Positions 35,480 through 46,711 are shown, numbered from the stretch's first letter. The stretch is DNA of 64,000 bases from Branchipolynoe longqiensis (GCA_030323885.1 CM059193.1:96712852-96776851), one strand, 5' to 3'. Notes: generated from the sequence alone by a model not told the origin. A program made the numbers and translations.

Positions 35480-35808
35480 ATGTGTGATTCAGGAGGTGTG
35501 AAATGAGGTGTGATAGTACAGACAAACTGACTGGTATCACCTCTGATCAAAGCTTGTGAGCTTTTGTCTCTTTTTTTAATAAGGGTGTGAGCTTTTGTCT
35601 CGGGAGCTTTTGTCTTGTGAGATTTTGTCTTGTCAGCTTTTTTCTTGTGAGCTTTTGTCTTGTGAGCTTTTGTCGTAGAACCGGTTCTAGGGAAGGGCTA
35701 CCACATCTAGCTGGCTTCTTCTTTGATGCATTGCCTCTACCATGATGCTCCATCACATAGGTCCACGGGTGATAGGCCTACATTTCATTTTGCCATTTAC
35801 AAATATAG

Positions 35809-35867
35809 CTAATGGAAATACAAATACGCAAGATGCAAGTTCTGAAATGGATATGCTAGCAGTGATG
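35809..35867 (+). pseudogene. Decayed stalk exon, unit D1
   Basis: It follows acceptor ACAAATATAG and aligns with the 57-bp exons, but is 59 bp long and its donor is GCAATT instead of GT. The two-base gain breaks the phase 1-1 symmetry, so it is probably not used. Confidence 0.45.
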
Positions 35868-36346
35868 GCAATTGTGGGATTCTTTTACTTTCCCACAATA
35901 ACAACTGTATAAATGGACCAATAAACTCTACCTAATAATGTTGTAGAATTGGTGTTGTGAGTTTCACATATAACACTTCTGTTCACATGGGCCATGTCCA
36001 CAACTGAATGCTCATGTGAATATATGTGCTGACTGTATTCCCAGTATGCTAACTACATCAAAATATAAAATTAGATTGGGACACAATGAAATCTCACCTT
36101 GTTCAACGATGCAAAGATTAATAAAGTAGGCCATAGGCCTAAAGGTTTTAATTGAATACATAGTTGCCCTTTTATGAGACGGAAAGAATCTCTGTGATTA
36201 TCATAATGATTTGGGGTTGATAGGTCATGAAGCTGAAAGGTATAAACCCCTAGATGTGTTACCCATTTAAGTCATTGCTACTGAATTATAGCGTACATGT
36301 ATGAGTGAAAGCTTTCAATTAATCATTTCCAATCACACAAATATAG

Positions 36347-36403
36347 CTATCGGAAGTATGACTACACTGGAAACGAGTACCAAAAGAGATAAGAGCACTG
36401 ATG
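36347..36403 (+). CDS. Stalk exon D1-1 (57 bp)
   Basis: Symmetrical phase 1-1 exon with acceptor CACAAATATAG and donor GTAAGT. It encodes about 19 residues (IGSMTTLETSTKRDKSTD), mostly small polar residues and Thr, fitting an O-glycosylated stalk. Because it is symmetrical it can be added or skipped without changing frame. It lies downstream of the last Ig exon (30687). Confidence 0.55.
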
Positions 36404-37182
36404 GTAAGTGTTTCATTCTATTACTTTCTATCAATGACCGGTGTGTAGTAGGTCCATTGGCCAAGCAAAAGGCACTAGCCGATAATTTTACAGAATTGGT
36501 ATTGTGAGACATATGGCACTTGTGTTTGCATGAGTAGGTCCCACAATGCTAAACCTGTGTGAATGTCCATAGTGCATTCTGTGTTCATTTCTAGCAGGAT
36601 ACATGAAGTTGCATAATCCGTTGAAAACATTAATATTAAAAAACAAAAGGTCCATCTGAATTTTGTTCAAATTAAGTCCTAGTGCAAGCAGCAACCATTT
36701 ATTACAGTATGTTCTTCATGTGATGGGCTACTAAGCTATAACATGAGCATACATAGCCTATGCAAAGCCTATGTCCAGCACTTCATTCTCTACCTCAAAT
36801 TGCATTTTGTATATTTTCACTACAAACAAGTCCAAAGTTACCCCATAACACATAAACTAAAGTAATCGATTTTGTAATGATCAACCTAGTATAGTTGTCT
36901 GAAAGAAAGCCAGAAACACAATGCTATCACATTATGTAGCTTCAACTACCTTACATGGAAATTAAATGTTGTGATTGATCCACATTACTAAGGTGTAGTT
37001 GCTCTAATATGAAGTTTGTGGGGGATCTGAAATTATCATCATCATGATTTTGCTTTCTCGGTTCTCGGTTGAAATAGATAGGTATCTTTGGAACCGATAT
37101 CACAGAATGATGCTTATTGCAATACACTGAACATACACAGGTAATTGATTTCATTTTTTCATTTGCAAATTCCCAAATATAG

Positions 37183-37239
37183 CTACTGGAAGTTCAACTA
37201 CACAGGAAGCGAGTACCAACATAGATGTCACCACTGATG
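37183..37239 (+). CDS. Stalk exon D1-2 (57 bp)
   Basis: Same layout as 36347-36403, with acceptor CCCAAATATAG and donor GTAATT, encoding TGSSTTQEASTNIDVTTD. Phase 1-1. The acceptor has few pyrimidines, as in the other stalk exons. Confidence 0.55.
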
Positions 37240-37675
37240 GTAATTGTGTCATTATATATCTTTCTAGCAATGACAGTTGTGTATTGGCCAACAAAGAACA
37301 ATAGGCCTCCCCAATACTATTATGGAATTGGTGTTGTGAGTGTGACACACACAAGTGGTGTTCATATGGGTGACTGTCACAACAGAAAGCCCGTGAGAAT
37401 AGGCCTACCGGTAATTGAGGGTACATGGATATATTGGCTGGTCTGATTGACCCAAATATGATCCAACGATTTACAAACTAATGGCATATATTTAATGCTT
37501 TATTGCCATAACATGAAAGTCTCTCAGGTGTGGCTGAATCTATTCGCCATGACCTTGTCAAGAGGATCTCACGACTCAACCCTTAGATTTGCTTTCTATT
37601 TTAATTCATTGTACCTACTGAGTCTGTGCCTAAGCAGGCATGAGTGACAGCTTTATTTTCTCACTTACAATGTAG

Positions 37676-37740
37676 CTACTGAAGGTATTACAATGCTGGA
37701 AACAAAATCAACATCCAATTCCTCCCCTGGAACTAAGTAG
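37676..37740 (+). CDS. Possible terminal or decayed stalk exon
   Basis: After acceptor ACTTACAATGTAG the frame reads TEGITMLETKSTSNSSPGTK and then TAG. Similarity to the stalk exons is clear for the first half. It either ends the protein or is a dead copy with donor GTAGCA at 37737, which would leave phase 2. Confidence 0.35.
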
Positions 37741-38197
37741 CATACATTGTCCGGGCCACTGTCTAACAAGGTGCTGTTCTCTATATTCACATCACCGCGT
37801 CCTGACTAAATATCCTAAATTGTTTGCCAATAGCTTAGCTAAAGCTGCTAGTACCAGCATAAAACCCCAACAAACAAATGTGTTAGTCACATACCTAATA
37901 TGTGTGATTCAGGAGGTGTGAAATGAGGTGTGATAGTACAGACAAACTGACCCTGGGAACACCTCTGATCACAGCTTGTGAGCTTTTATCTCTTTTTTCA
38001 ATAATGGTGTGAGTTTTTGTCTTGTGAGCTTTTGTCTTGTGAGGTTTTGTCGTAGAAACGGTTCTAGGGAAGGCCTACCACGTCTATCTGCATGGTTTCT
38101 CCATTGATTCATTGCCTCCACCAAGACGCTCCATCACATAGGTCCACGGGTGATAGGTCTACATTTTATTTTGCCATTTACAAATTTACAAATATAG

Positions 38198-38256
38198 TTC
38201 ATGGAAATACAAATACGCAAGATGCACATTCCGAAATGGATATGCTAGCAGTGATG
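38198..38256 (+). pseudogene. Decayed stalk exon, unit D2
   Basis: Copy of 35809-35867 with the same 59-bp length and GC donor, so the damage came before the 2.4-kb duplication. Confidence 0.45.
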
Positions 38257-38740
38257 GCAATTGTGCGATTCTTTTGCTTTCCCAATATGACAAGTGTATC
38301 AATGGACAAGTAAACTCTACGTGATGATGTTGTTAGAAGTTGTGTGGTATGAGTTCAAATTAAATTACACTTCTGTTCACATGGGCCATGTCCACAACTG
38401 AAAGCTCAAGTGTATATATGTGCTGACTGTATTCCATTGCGCTAACTACATCAAAATATAACATTAGATTGGGACACAATTAAACCTCACCTTGTTAAAA
38501 GATGCAGAGATTAATGAAGTAGGCCATAAGTGTACAGGTTTTTATTGAATACATAGTTGCCCTGTTATGAGACATAAAGAAGCTCTGTGATTATCATTAT
38601 GATTTGGGGTTGATAGGTCATGAAGTTGTAAGGTATCAACCCCTAGATGTGTTTCCCCATTTAAGTCATTGCTACTGAATTATGGCGTACATGTATGAGT
38701 GAAAGCTTTCAATTAATCATTTCCAATCACACAAATATAG

Positions 38741-38797
38741 CTATCGGAAGTATGACTACACAGGAAACGAGTACCAAAAGAGATGAGAGCACTGATG
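38741..38797 (+). CDS. Stalk exon D2-1 (57 bp)
   Basis: Copy of 36347-36403 with phase 1-1 and donor GTAAGT. It differs by Leu to Gln (TTQETS) and Lys to Glu, both non-synonymous. Confidence 0.55.
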
Positions 38798-39607
38798 GTA
38801 AGTATGTCATTCTATTACTTTCTAGCAATGACCTGTGTATAGTAGGCCTATTGGCCAAACAAAAGGCACTAGCTGATAATTTTACAGAATTGGTGTTGTG
38901 AGACATATGACAGTTGTGTTTGCATGAGTGGGTCCCACACTGGTAAACCTGTGTGAATGTCCATAGCACATTCTGCGTTCATTTCTAGGAGGATAGATGA
39001 AGTTGCATAATCCGTTGAAAGCATTAATATTAAAAAACAAAACCTCTATCTGACTTTTGTTCAAGTTAAGTCCTAGTGTAAGCATCAACCATTTATTACA
39101 GTAATGTTCTTCATGTGATAGGCTACTAAGCTATAACATGAGCATACAGAACCTATGCAAAGCCTATGTCCAGCACTTCATTCTCTACCTCAAATTGCAT
39201 TTTGTATATTTTCACTACGAACATGTCCAAAGTTACCCCATAACACATAAAGTAGCTTCAAACTAAAGTAATCGATTTTGTAATGATCAACCTAGTATAG
39301 TTGTCTGAAAGAAAGCCAGAAACACAATGCTATCACATTATGTAGCTTCAACTACCTTACATGGAAATTAAATGTTGTGATTGATCCACATTACTAAGCT
39401 AATCATATATAATGAAGGTGTAGTTGCTCTAATATGAAGTTTGAGGGGGATCTGAAATTATCATCATCATGATTTTGCTTTCTCGGTTCTCGGTTAAAAT
39501 AGATAGGCATCTTTGGAACCGATGCCACAGAATGATGCTTATTGCAATACACTGAACATACACAGGTAATTGATTACATTTTTTCATTTGCAAATTCCCA
39601 AATATAG

Positions 39608-39664
39608 CTACTGGAAGTTCAACTACACAGGAAGCGAGTACCAACATATATGTCACCACTGATG
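39608..39664 (+). CDS. Stalk exon D2-2 (57 bp, donor hidden by gap)
   Basis: Copy of 37183-37239 differing by Asp to Tyr. The last visible bases are GATG; the donor is under the N run. Confidence 0.5.
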
Positions 39665-40164
39665 NNNNNNNNNNNNNNNNNNNNNNNNNNNNNNNNNNNN
39701 NNNNNNNNNNNNNNNNNNNNNNNNNNNNNNNNNNNNNNNNNNNNNNNNNNNNNNNNNNNNNNNNNNNNNNNNNNNNNNNNNNNNNNNNNNNNNNNNNNNN
39801 NNNNNNNNNNNNNNNNNNNNNNNNNNNNNNNNNNNNNNNNNNNNNNNNNNNNNNNNNNNNNNNNNNNNNNNNNNNNNNNNNNNNNNNNNNNNNNNNNNNN
39901 NNNNNNNNNNNNNNNNNNNNNNNNNNNNNNNNNNNNNNNNNNNNNNNNNNNNNNNNNNNNNNNNNNNNNNNNNNNNNNNNNNNNNNNNNNNNNNNNNNNN
40001 NNNNNNNNNNNNNNNNNNNNNNNNNNNNNNNNNNNNNNNNNNNNNNNNNNNNNNNNNNNNNNNNNNNNNNNNNNNNNNNNNNNNNNNNNNNNNNNNNNNN
40101 NNNNNNNNNNNNNNNNNNNNNNNNNNNNNNNNNNNNNNNNNNNNNNNNNNNNNNNNNNNNNNNN
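39665..40164. other. Assembly gap (500 N)
   Basis: Exactly 500 N, a conventional placeholder, so the true distance is unknown. It hides the continuation of the stalk-exon array and the left edge of the DIRS element. Confidence 0.98.
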
Positions 40165-40390
40165 GCATTACGTTTGATGCGATGAAAGGAAGAGTCCCTC
40201 CCCTCCCCCTGCCTGCCCACGCCCTGCGGCGCAGCATTCGCACCTTGCGCGATGCCCGCTGCTCACCCTCGCCCTCCTCGGCCCTGAGCGTTCACGCCTT
40301 CCTTGCCACTGCTCACTTTCCCCCTTATAAGGCCGCCCGCCGCCTCCCTCAGCCATTCGCCTCCAGTCTCCACCACGCAGCCCTTCTTCT
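40165..40390 (+). repeat. DIRS A1 repeat with TATA box
   Basis: Matches A2 (45138-45365) from GCATTACGTTTGATGCGATG to GCAGCCCTTCTTCT. TTATAA at 40325-40330 is likely the promoter; the start of gag lies about 125 bp downstream. Confidence 0.85.
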
Positions 40391-40453
40391 ACTTTGGCAC
40401 TCCAGCCCGGCTATACTCCACCTCGGACCTCTGCTCCTCTGCCGACCTGACAT

Positions 40454-41619
40454 CATGCCCGGGCGCGGAAAGCGAAAAGGCCGGAAGGGCTCCAAGGCGT
40501 CCGGCATGGCCACGCCAGGACCCTCCTCGGGCTCCCAGGGAGGCTCCGTCCCGTCTACGGCCCCGGTGTCGCCCGCAGCGCCCTCGGGCCAGCCCAGCAG
40601 CGAGACGGCCCTCCTCATCGAGGCCATCTCCCGCCTCACCAGCCGCATGGACACCCTCGAGACGGGGCAAGCCCGGGCGGCCCCGAGGAGCCCCCCGCCC
40701 ACGCCGAGGCGGGAGCCCGCATACAGCCTGCCGCACGTCCCGGCGCCTCGGGCGCACGCCGCAGCCGGGAGCCGGCCGCCGCCTCCACCTCAAGCGACTC
40801 AGCCTGGAGGCCTGCACCCCCAGTATGAGGGGTACACCCGCGCCCACGCCAGCTCAGCACCGCCGCCCACCTACCACCAGTATCCCGTGGAGCACACCCC
40901 AGCATCCGCGGCCGACGCGGTGCGCGAGATACTGGCCTCCGCCGAGGCGCAGCACACCGTTCGCCGCAGAGGTATCCCATCTGATTATGTGTTTCCCTGC
41001 GACCTCGTGGAGAGGGGGGTGGGGGCGCAAGGCGGTGAAGCTCGGAGAGGCAACCAAGGACGAGTACAACCTCGCCCTCCTCTCCATGGTCAATCACCCC
41101 TCCTTCCCAGACCACTCCCTCCAGGGCCTACACCACCACCACCTGACCGTCATGAGGGACATCCTTATCCACCCCTGGCCAACCGTCCGCCGGTACTCGG
41201 AGACCATTTTCTCCTGGATCGCGGACCGAAGGCTCCCCCAGGGGTGGCATGACCCTGTGGCCCTCAACATGCTCAGGGTCGACTCCCTCACCACCCCCGC
41301 CCAGCAGCCTGCCACAGCCGCCCACACTCGTCCAACAGACCCACCCAGAACCCGCCAACAGCCCCGCCCCCAGCCCGAGGCCCGGATCACCTTCAACAGA
41401 GACCTCCACGGGGCCCCATGCAACGCTTGGAACCGGGACCCCGCGTCCTGCACCCAAGCCGGCCCTGGGGAGGCTCACGGCCAGGGGGGCGCCAAGCAGC
41501 GGCATACATGCGCTTACTGCGCCAATGTGCGCAAAATGTTAACTGCGCACAGTGAGGACGTCTGTAACTTTAAGCGCAACCGTGAGCGCGCGATGCCCGC
41601 CGCCTCGGCGGATTTTTAG
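40454..41619 (+). pseudogene. gag: DIRS gag-like protein (frameshifted)
   Basis: From ATG 40454 the frame reads a basic start (MPGRGKRKGRKG), a Ser/Pro-rich region and a heptad-like ALLIEAISRLTSRMDTLE segment. A base change in a G run near 41017-41030 moves it to the next frame, which continues through KAVKLGEATKDEYNLALLS and a zinc-knuckle-like end (CNAWNRDPASC and HTCAYC) to ADF-TAG at 41617. The protein would bind the element RNA and form the particle. The large ORF in the other frame starting at 40303 is only partly real (its C-terminal half). Confidence 0.75.
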
Positions 41620-41626
41620 TCCGCCG
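41606..41626 (+). promoter_or_regulatory. Gag stop-codon hairpin, copy 2
   Basis: The same 7-bp stem and TTTTTAG loop as at 23970, with TAG at 41617-41619. The frame after it stays open for 150 codons, to a TGA at 42070. Confidence 0.62.
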
Positions 41627-43812
41627 GTGCCCCCCGGCCGGCCCGGAGGCCCTTAACCGGCCCACTACTGCTCAGTCCAGCCCCACCGACATCCACTACC
41701 CAACCAGCCCCCACGTCACCACCCCCGGCCTCGGACCGCCGCTCCTCCTCGGACCGATCCCTCCGGCCAAACACAGCGCCGCCCCGGGCACCACCAGTGT
41801 CCCCGAGGCCCAGCCCGCCAACCTCACCGGAGCCGCTCCTGCCAGCACCGCCTCCACCACCCGGGATCCCCTTTCGCCCACGAGGCCCTCGCCGCCTCCC
41901 TACACCGGCTGTCTACCAGCATCGTCAACCCAGACCTCCCACTCACCCTAGGCGACACCGCCTTCCTCAGCCCCCCGACCCCGACCCCGACCCGGACCCT
42001 CCCCCCCCCTCACATGCCACCCCCCGCAACACCCCCCCCCCCGATACTACCCTCCACGCATACGCATGCTGAGGGATACTTCGCTAAGCCCCTGCCCGCC
42101 CCGACCGCCACCCTGCCCCCGCCCCCGCCCCGACCCTCGACGAACCCACCGTCGACGTCATCAACCCCCACCTCCAGGACACCCTCCCAGCCGCCCCCTC
42201 CTGCGGCCCTACCCCCACCCAGTACCGCTCCACCCTCCTCTCCTCCTGGCCCCACACCTCCGGCGAGGCGTGGGCCCGCTACCCCGCATTCAACCATGCC
42301 TACACAACCCTCCGGAAAGCGGGCCTTCCTAACTTTTTGGCCGCCCGCATTCCTCTCCCCTCGGGCCTCCACATTCCCGCCTGGCGCACCCACCTCCGCC
42401 ACTACCCCGACCCCGCCGTCCTCGACTTCCTCGAGTTCGGCTTTCCCGCCAACTACTCCGCCTCTACCCTCCCCCGCCCCTCCTTCTCCAATCACCGCGA
42501 GTCCCCCGAGTACCTCTCTCACGTCCGAGACTTCGTCGACACGGAGCTGGCCCTCGGCGCCCTGATCGGCCCCTTCACCGTCCCCCCCTTCTCCCCCATG
42601 ATGACCCGCCCCAAGGCCGACTCGGGCAAGAGGCGGGTCATCGTCGACCTCTCCTACCCCCCGGGGGCGAGCGTGAACTCGGGCATCCCCCGGCGCGAGT
42701 TCCTCGGGGAACCCCACACCTACACCCTCCCCTCCGTCGCCGACGTAGGCCGCCGCCTCATCGACCAGGGCCACGGGGCCTACGTCTGGACCGCCGACAT
42801 CTCCCGGGCCTACCGCCAGCTCCGTGCCGACCCCCTCTCCTGCCCCTTGTTCGGCATCTGCCTCGACGGCAACACATACATAGACCTTGCCCTCCCCTTC
42901 GGGTGCCGCACCTCGGGCGCTGCCTGCGTCCGCGTCACCGCTGCAGTGGCCTGGATCATCCGGCGCGAGGGTTTCCATGCCCTCGTCTACGTCGACGACT
43001 TCATAGGGTGCGAGGGCTCCTACCTGAGGGCGTGCCAGGCCTTCGACGCCTTCCTCGCCCTCACCGCTGCCCTCGGCCTCGATGTAGCACCCGGTAAGTG
43101 CCATCCTCCCGCTGTCCGCCTCATCTGGCTAGGGTTCGCCCTTGACAGCAAGACGATGACCATCCGCGTCGCCCCGGCCAAGATCCAGGCCCTCATCGAC
43201 GACTGCGACGCTCGCATCGCCCAGCCCACCCTCGGGAAACAACAGCTGCAAAGTCTCCTGGGCCGCCTCAACCAGGTGAGCGGCTGCGTGCTCCCCGGCC
43301 GGTAGTTCATGGCCCGGCTCCTCGGGGCGCTCCGCAGCTGCTTCGGCGCCGCCTCCATCACCCTCGCCGACGACGCCCTCCGGGATCTGAGGTGGTTCGC
43401 CGCTTATGGACGAATCTCCAATGGTATCCACCTTCTCCGAGCCCCAGAGGGCCGCCGCTGGGTGATCGAGTGCGACTCCTGTCTCACCGGGGGCTGTGCC
43501 CACTCCCCCACGCATTACTACGCCCGAGGGTACTCCTCGGGGTTCCGGGCGCGCTTCCCCTCCATCCATGAGCTCGAGGCGGTCAACCTCGTCGTCGCCC
43601 TCCACTCTCTCCTCCCGGAGGACATCGCGGGGGCGACGGTGGTGGTCTACACCGACAACATGGCCTCGGCCACCGCCCTCGAGTCGGGACGCGCCCGAGA
43701 CCCCACCCTCGGGACCTGCGCACGGGAGCTCTGGTTGCTGGCGGCCTCAGGTTTCTTTCACCTTCACATCGCCCACAGAACGGGGCGGACCTCCTCCTTG
43801 CCGACGCCCTAA
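41620..43812 (+). pseudogene. pol: DIRS linker, RT and RNase H
   Basis: In the gag frame: a Pro-rich linker (41620-42069), stops at 42070 and 42085, then an open frame 42088-43305 with the RT N-terminal block (LDEPTVDVINPHLQ), RRVIVDLSYPPGASVNSG, WTADISRAYRQL and LVYVDDFIG (active site). A TAG at 43303-43305 replaces the Lys codon of copy 1. RNase H follows at 43306-43812: VIECDSC (Asp), HELEAVNLVVAL (Glu), YTDNMAS (Asp), LGTCARELWLLA. A frameshift near 43790 puts the last Asp (LADALSRAH) in another frame. The absence of an ATG near the RT start supports expression as a Gag-Pol fusion. Confidence 0.82.
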
Positions 43813-43920
43813 GCCGCGCCCACCTCGCCGGCCCTTGGGCCGAAATGGCCCGGAACGAGGTGGACGCCTCGGGCTCGCCCCCACTGCCGCATCACATGAC
43901 GCTTTTCCTTTTCACCCTGG

Positions 43921-44913
43921 TTTATAGGATACCTGCCCGCTGAGGTCGATGACGTCGCCCGCCCCCGCCTCGTAGCCCTCGCCCCGGCGACCTGGAGGGA
44001 CCGCCGTCGCCAGGCCGAGGACTTCGTGAGCTTCACTGTTGCCCGAGGTGTGGATCCCCTCGCCCCGTCGGCCTTTGACGTCGCTGCCTTCACCGCCTCC
44101 CTCTTCGCCCTCGCCCTCGCCCCGGCCTCCGTCAAGAACGCCGTCTCGGGAGCCCGGACCTGGGTGGAGGGGGCGGGAGGCCTCACCTCGGGCTTCGACG
44201 CCCGCCTCCCCAAGGAGGTCTGCCGGGGGGGCGAGCGCGCCCCCGCCCACGTGCCGCGTCAAGCCCCTCCCCTCACGCCGCCCCAGCTGACGCTCGTCAT
44301 CACCCACCTCGCCCGCGCAGGGCCTGCCTCACTTGCCCCTCGGGCCGCCCTCCTCCTCGGGTACTTCAGCATGCTACGCCAGTCTAACCTCCTGGCTCCG
44401 AGCCCCGAGGGGTGGGGCGGCCCCCACACCCTCACCCGCGCTGACGTCCGCCCCGCGCCCGGGGGCCTCCGGCTCCTAATAAAGAGCTCCAAGACTATCT
44501 CGGGGCCCTCGGGCACGGTGGCCCTCTTCATCCCTGCGATCCCCGGATCGTCTCTATGCCCGGTCTCGGCCTGGCAGCTCGCCCTCGCCCAGTCTCCCGC
44601 GCCCGGAGACGCGCCGGCCTTCATGATGCCCTCCGGCCGGCCGCTCGACCCACGCACCCTCACCGGACTCCTGAGGGGCGCCCTCAAGGCCCAAGGCGTT
44701 CCGGGCCCCGAGGCCTTCACCCTCCACAGCCTCCGCCGCGGCGCCGCCCAGGCCTGCCAGTGCGCCGGGATGCCCCTCCCCGACATTATGGCCCAGGGGA
44801 CCTGGACCTCCGAGGCGGTACACTCCTATGTACCCCGCCTCGCCCCCTCGGGCGCGCGTCGAGCCCTCTCCTCCGTCTTGGTGGAGGGCTCTTCGGCGCA
44901 CCCCCCTTCATAG
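43921..44913 (+). CDS. DIRS tyrosine recombinase
   Basis: The enzyme integrates the circular DNA copy by site-specific recombination. The frame is open from about 43921 (YLPAEVDDVARPRL) through the core-binding part (ALAPATWRDRRRQ, FDVAAFTASLFA) to the catalytic domain. Catalytic residues are Arg in MLRQSNLL, His and Arg in LHSLRRGAAQ, Trp in QGTWTSEAV and Tyr in VHSYVPR, i.e. a full R-H-R-Y set. No ATG lies near the start; expression may use a non-AUG start, splicing or the pol frame. The last residues (SSVLVEGSS) overlap B1. This is the best preserved recombinase of the group in the window. Confidence 0.85.
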   Translation, partial: FIGYLPAEVDDVARPRLVALAPATWRDRRRQAEDFVSFTVARGVDPLAPSAFDVAAFTASLFALALAPASVKNAVSGARTWVEGAGGLTSGFDARLPKEVCRGGERAPAHVPRQAPPLTPPQLTLVITHLARAGPASLAPRAALLLGYFSMLRQSNLLAPSPEGWGGPHTLTRADVRPAPGGLRLLIKSSKTISGPSGTVALFIPAIPGSSLCPVSAWQLALAQSPAPGDAPAFMMPSGRPLDPRTLTGLLRGALKAQGVPGPEAFTLHSLRRGAAQACQCAGMPLPDIMAQGTWTSEAVHSYVPRLAPSGARRALSSVLVEGSSAHPPS

Positions 44914-45645
44914 ATCCTCAGGACCTCCTCCTCGGGCCGTTCCCTCGGACACTTACTTCTCATCCTGATTCTTCATATGTACTGTTAGTAATACCTACCC
45001 TGTATATCTTCTCTCTTTGTTTTGATATTGGTTGCTGTACATTGCTTGTTCATATGTTGCCCGAGGCGTCTCAATAAACGCCTCAGTTTCCCACACCTGA
45101 GTCCTGTCTTCCTTTTCGCGCATCGGTCGTAATGCGAAGCATTACGTTTGATGCGATGAAAAGAAGAGTCCCTCCCCTCCCCCCGCCTGCCTTCGCCCTG
45201 CGGCGCAGCATTCGCACCTCGCGCGACGCCCGCTGCTCATCCTCGCCCTCCCCCGGCCCTGAGCATTCACGCCTTCCTTGCCACTGCTCACTTTCCCCCT
45301 TATAAGGCCGCCCGCCGCCTCCCTCAGCCATTCGCCTCCAGTCTCCACCACGCAGCCCTTCTTCTCCGCCCACCCACCCAACTATCTTCCTCTAACTCCT
45401 TCCCGTAAGGTGGAGGGCTCTTCGGCGCACCCCCCTTCATAGACCCTCAGGACCTCCTCCTCGGGCCGTTCCCTCGGACACTTACTTCTCATCCTGATTC
45501 TTCATATGTACTGTTAGTAATACCTACCCTGTATATCTTCTCTCTTTGTTTTGATATTGGTTGCTGTACATTGCTTGTTCATATGTTGCCCGAGGCGTCT
45601 CAATAAACGCCTCAGTTTCCCACACCCGAGTCCTGTCTTCCTTTT
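44880..45645 (+). repeat. DIRS B1-A2-B2 terminal array
   Basis: B1 (44880-45116) and B2 (45409-45645) are both 237 bp, from GGTGGAGGGCTCTTC to TGTCTTCCTTTT, and differ at a few bases. A2 lies between and repeats A1. AATAAA lies at about 45073 and 45602. This array allows full-length sequence to be rebuilt during replication. Confidence 0.88.
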
Positions 45646-46711
45646 GGTGTAACGGATTAGGAATAAGACTAGGGGAAGGAGAGGGAGAAACGATTGGAAT
45701 AGGAGAGGGAGAAGGAGAGGGAGCCCAAAATCTATTCTTTTTGATTAAGTTTATCCTCCCATCCTCCTTTGTCTCCAGAATCATATCGCTTGGAATTAAC
45801 ACTCGCCGCATCACTGCATTGTTGCGCTGTACAACAGCGCGCATCTTCCGCATTGCGATACTCTGCGGGAAATGGAGGTCAGCTCGACTAGCCAAACTTA
45901 CTGCTGATAACTGAAGTTGGGCGCCTGCTGCCTCCATTTCCTCCAATGCACTCTCCAAACTGCCCAGAGCCAGAGACAGTCGCCGCACTCGATCTTTCAT
46001 TGCAGCAATCGATACCGATTTCCGTCTTTGACTCGAGTGGAAGTACTTGAGCGCATCAGATCTAGAGAAAAAAAGGAGAACTGTAGAGTGAGAATAAATA
46101 AATAATAATCAAATTCGCATCTGACAGTATCAACACCATTTTCTCAATCTATTTGATGAAAGTAAGATATTTTCATTTAGTAATACACACTATTCGAAAA
46201 CGTGAAAAGTATTTGAAAATGTGAAAAGTATTTGAAAGCATGAACATTATTTGAAAATGTGAAGATTATTTGAAAATGTAAAAAGTATTTGAAAACGTGA
46301 AACGTAGAACGAATGATTATACGAATGAAAGAAACGTGAAAAGTATTTGAAAACGTGAAAAGTATAATAGAGTAGACATACAATCATTCCTGAGTGAATG
46401 AATAGATGAATTAAATGAATGTAATATACGAATGAAAGAATTAATGAATGAATAGATGAATGAATGAATAGAGGAATGAATAGAGGAATGAATAGAGATA
46501 TGAATGAATGAATGAAAGGTGGAATGAAAGAATGAAAGGTGGAATGAAAGGTGGAATGAATGAATGAATAATGAATGACTAAATGAAAGAATGAATGAAT
46601 GAATGATTGAATGAATAATAATATACTAATAATAGCGACTTACCCTTCTCCTCCTCCTCCTTCTCCTTTTCCTCGACGATGGATATACTTGAAGCTTGCT
46701 CCTTTAGACAT
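45646..46711 (-). CDS. Spliced gene of unknown function, cut by DIRS insertion
   Basis: Exon 1 coding part 46711-46644 starts at CCCACCATGT (good Kozak) and ends at donor GTAAGT in phase 2. The intron is 46643-46062 (acceptor TTTTTTTCTCTAG). Exon 2 runs from 46061 in the matching phase to the DIRS edge at 45645. The protein begins MSKGASFKYIHRRGKG with a Gly/Glu run, then SDALKYFHSS, a Leu/Ala/Glu-rich helical segment (LGSLESALEEMEAAGAQ), QSIAMRKMRAVVQRNNAVM and a Pro-Ser repeat tail. I do not recognise the family. The C-terminus is replaced by element sequence; the rest may lie beyond the element or gap. It is head to head with the + strand gene starting near 47960. Confidence 0.6.
46196..46620. 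repeat. Intronic minisatellite and GAAT microsatellite
   Basis: 46196-46370 is a tandem array of CGTGAAAAGTATTTGAAAA units (about 18 bp). 46380-46620 is a degenerate (GAAT)n tract. Both lie in the intron of the - strand gene. Confidence 0.8.

Larger units (their letters stand above)
35480..37239. repeat. Tandem duplication unit D1 (stalk-exon region)
   Basis: The segment is repeated at about 37880-39664 with an offset near 2.4 kb. It includes a minisatellite of GTGAGCTTTTGTCTT units (35583-35674, six units against four at 37975-38055), one decayed stalk exon and two intact ones. Apart from those exons no coding sequence is seen. Confidence 0.75.
37880..39664. repeat. Tandem duplication unit D2
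   Basis: Second copy of the 2.4-kb unit at 35480-37239, collinear throughout apart from minisatellite length and a few small indels. It runs into the assembly gap. Confidence 0.75.
40165..45645 (+). mobile_element. GC-rich DIRS retrotransposon, copy 2 (near complete)
   Basis: The order is A1 (40165-40390, start hidden by gap), gag, Pro-rich linker, RT-RNase H, tyrosine recombinase, then B1 (44880-45116), A2 (45117-45408), B2 (45409-45645). The A1...B1-A2-B2 plan is the split direct repeat typical of PAT/Ngaro-type members of the DIRS order, and differs from the inverted repeats of DIRS1. A repeats carry TTATAAGG (promoter) and B repeats carry AATAAA. GC content is far above that of the flanking DNA. 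Two or three frameshifts and one stop make this copy defective, but all domains are present. Confidence 0.9.

Noticed and set aside
39429..40243. Long frames across the assembly gap
   Set aside because: They exist only because N codons do not encode stops.
42010..43104. Long antisense frame (364 codons) opposite the DIRS pol
   Set aside because: Shadow of the GC-rich pol codons; low-complexity Gly/Val/Glu composition and no domain.
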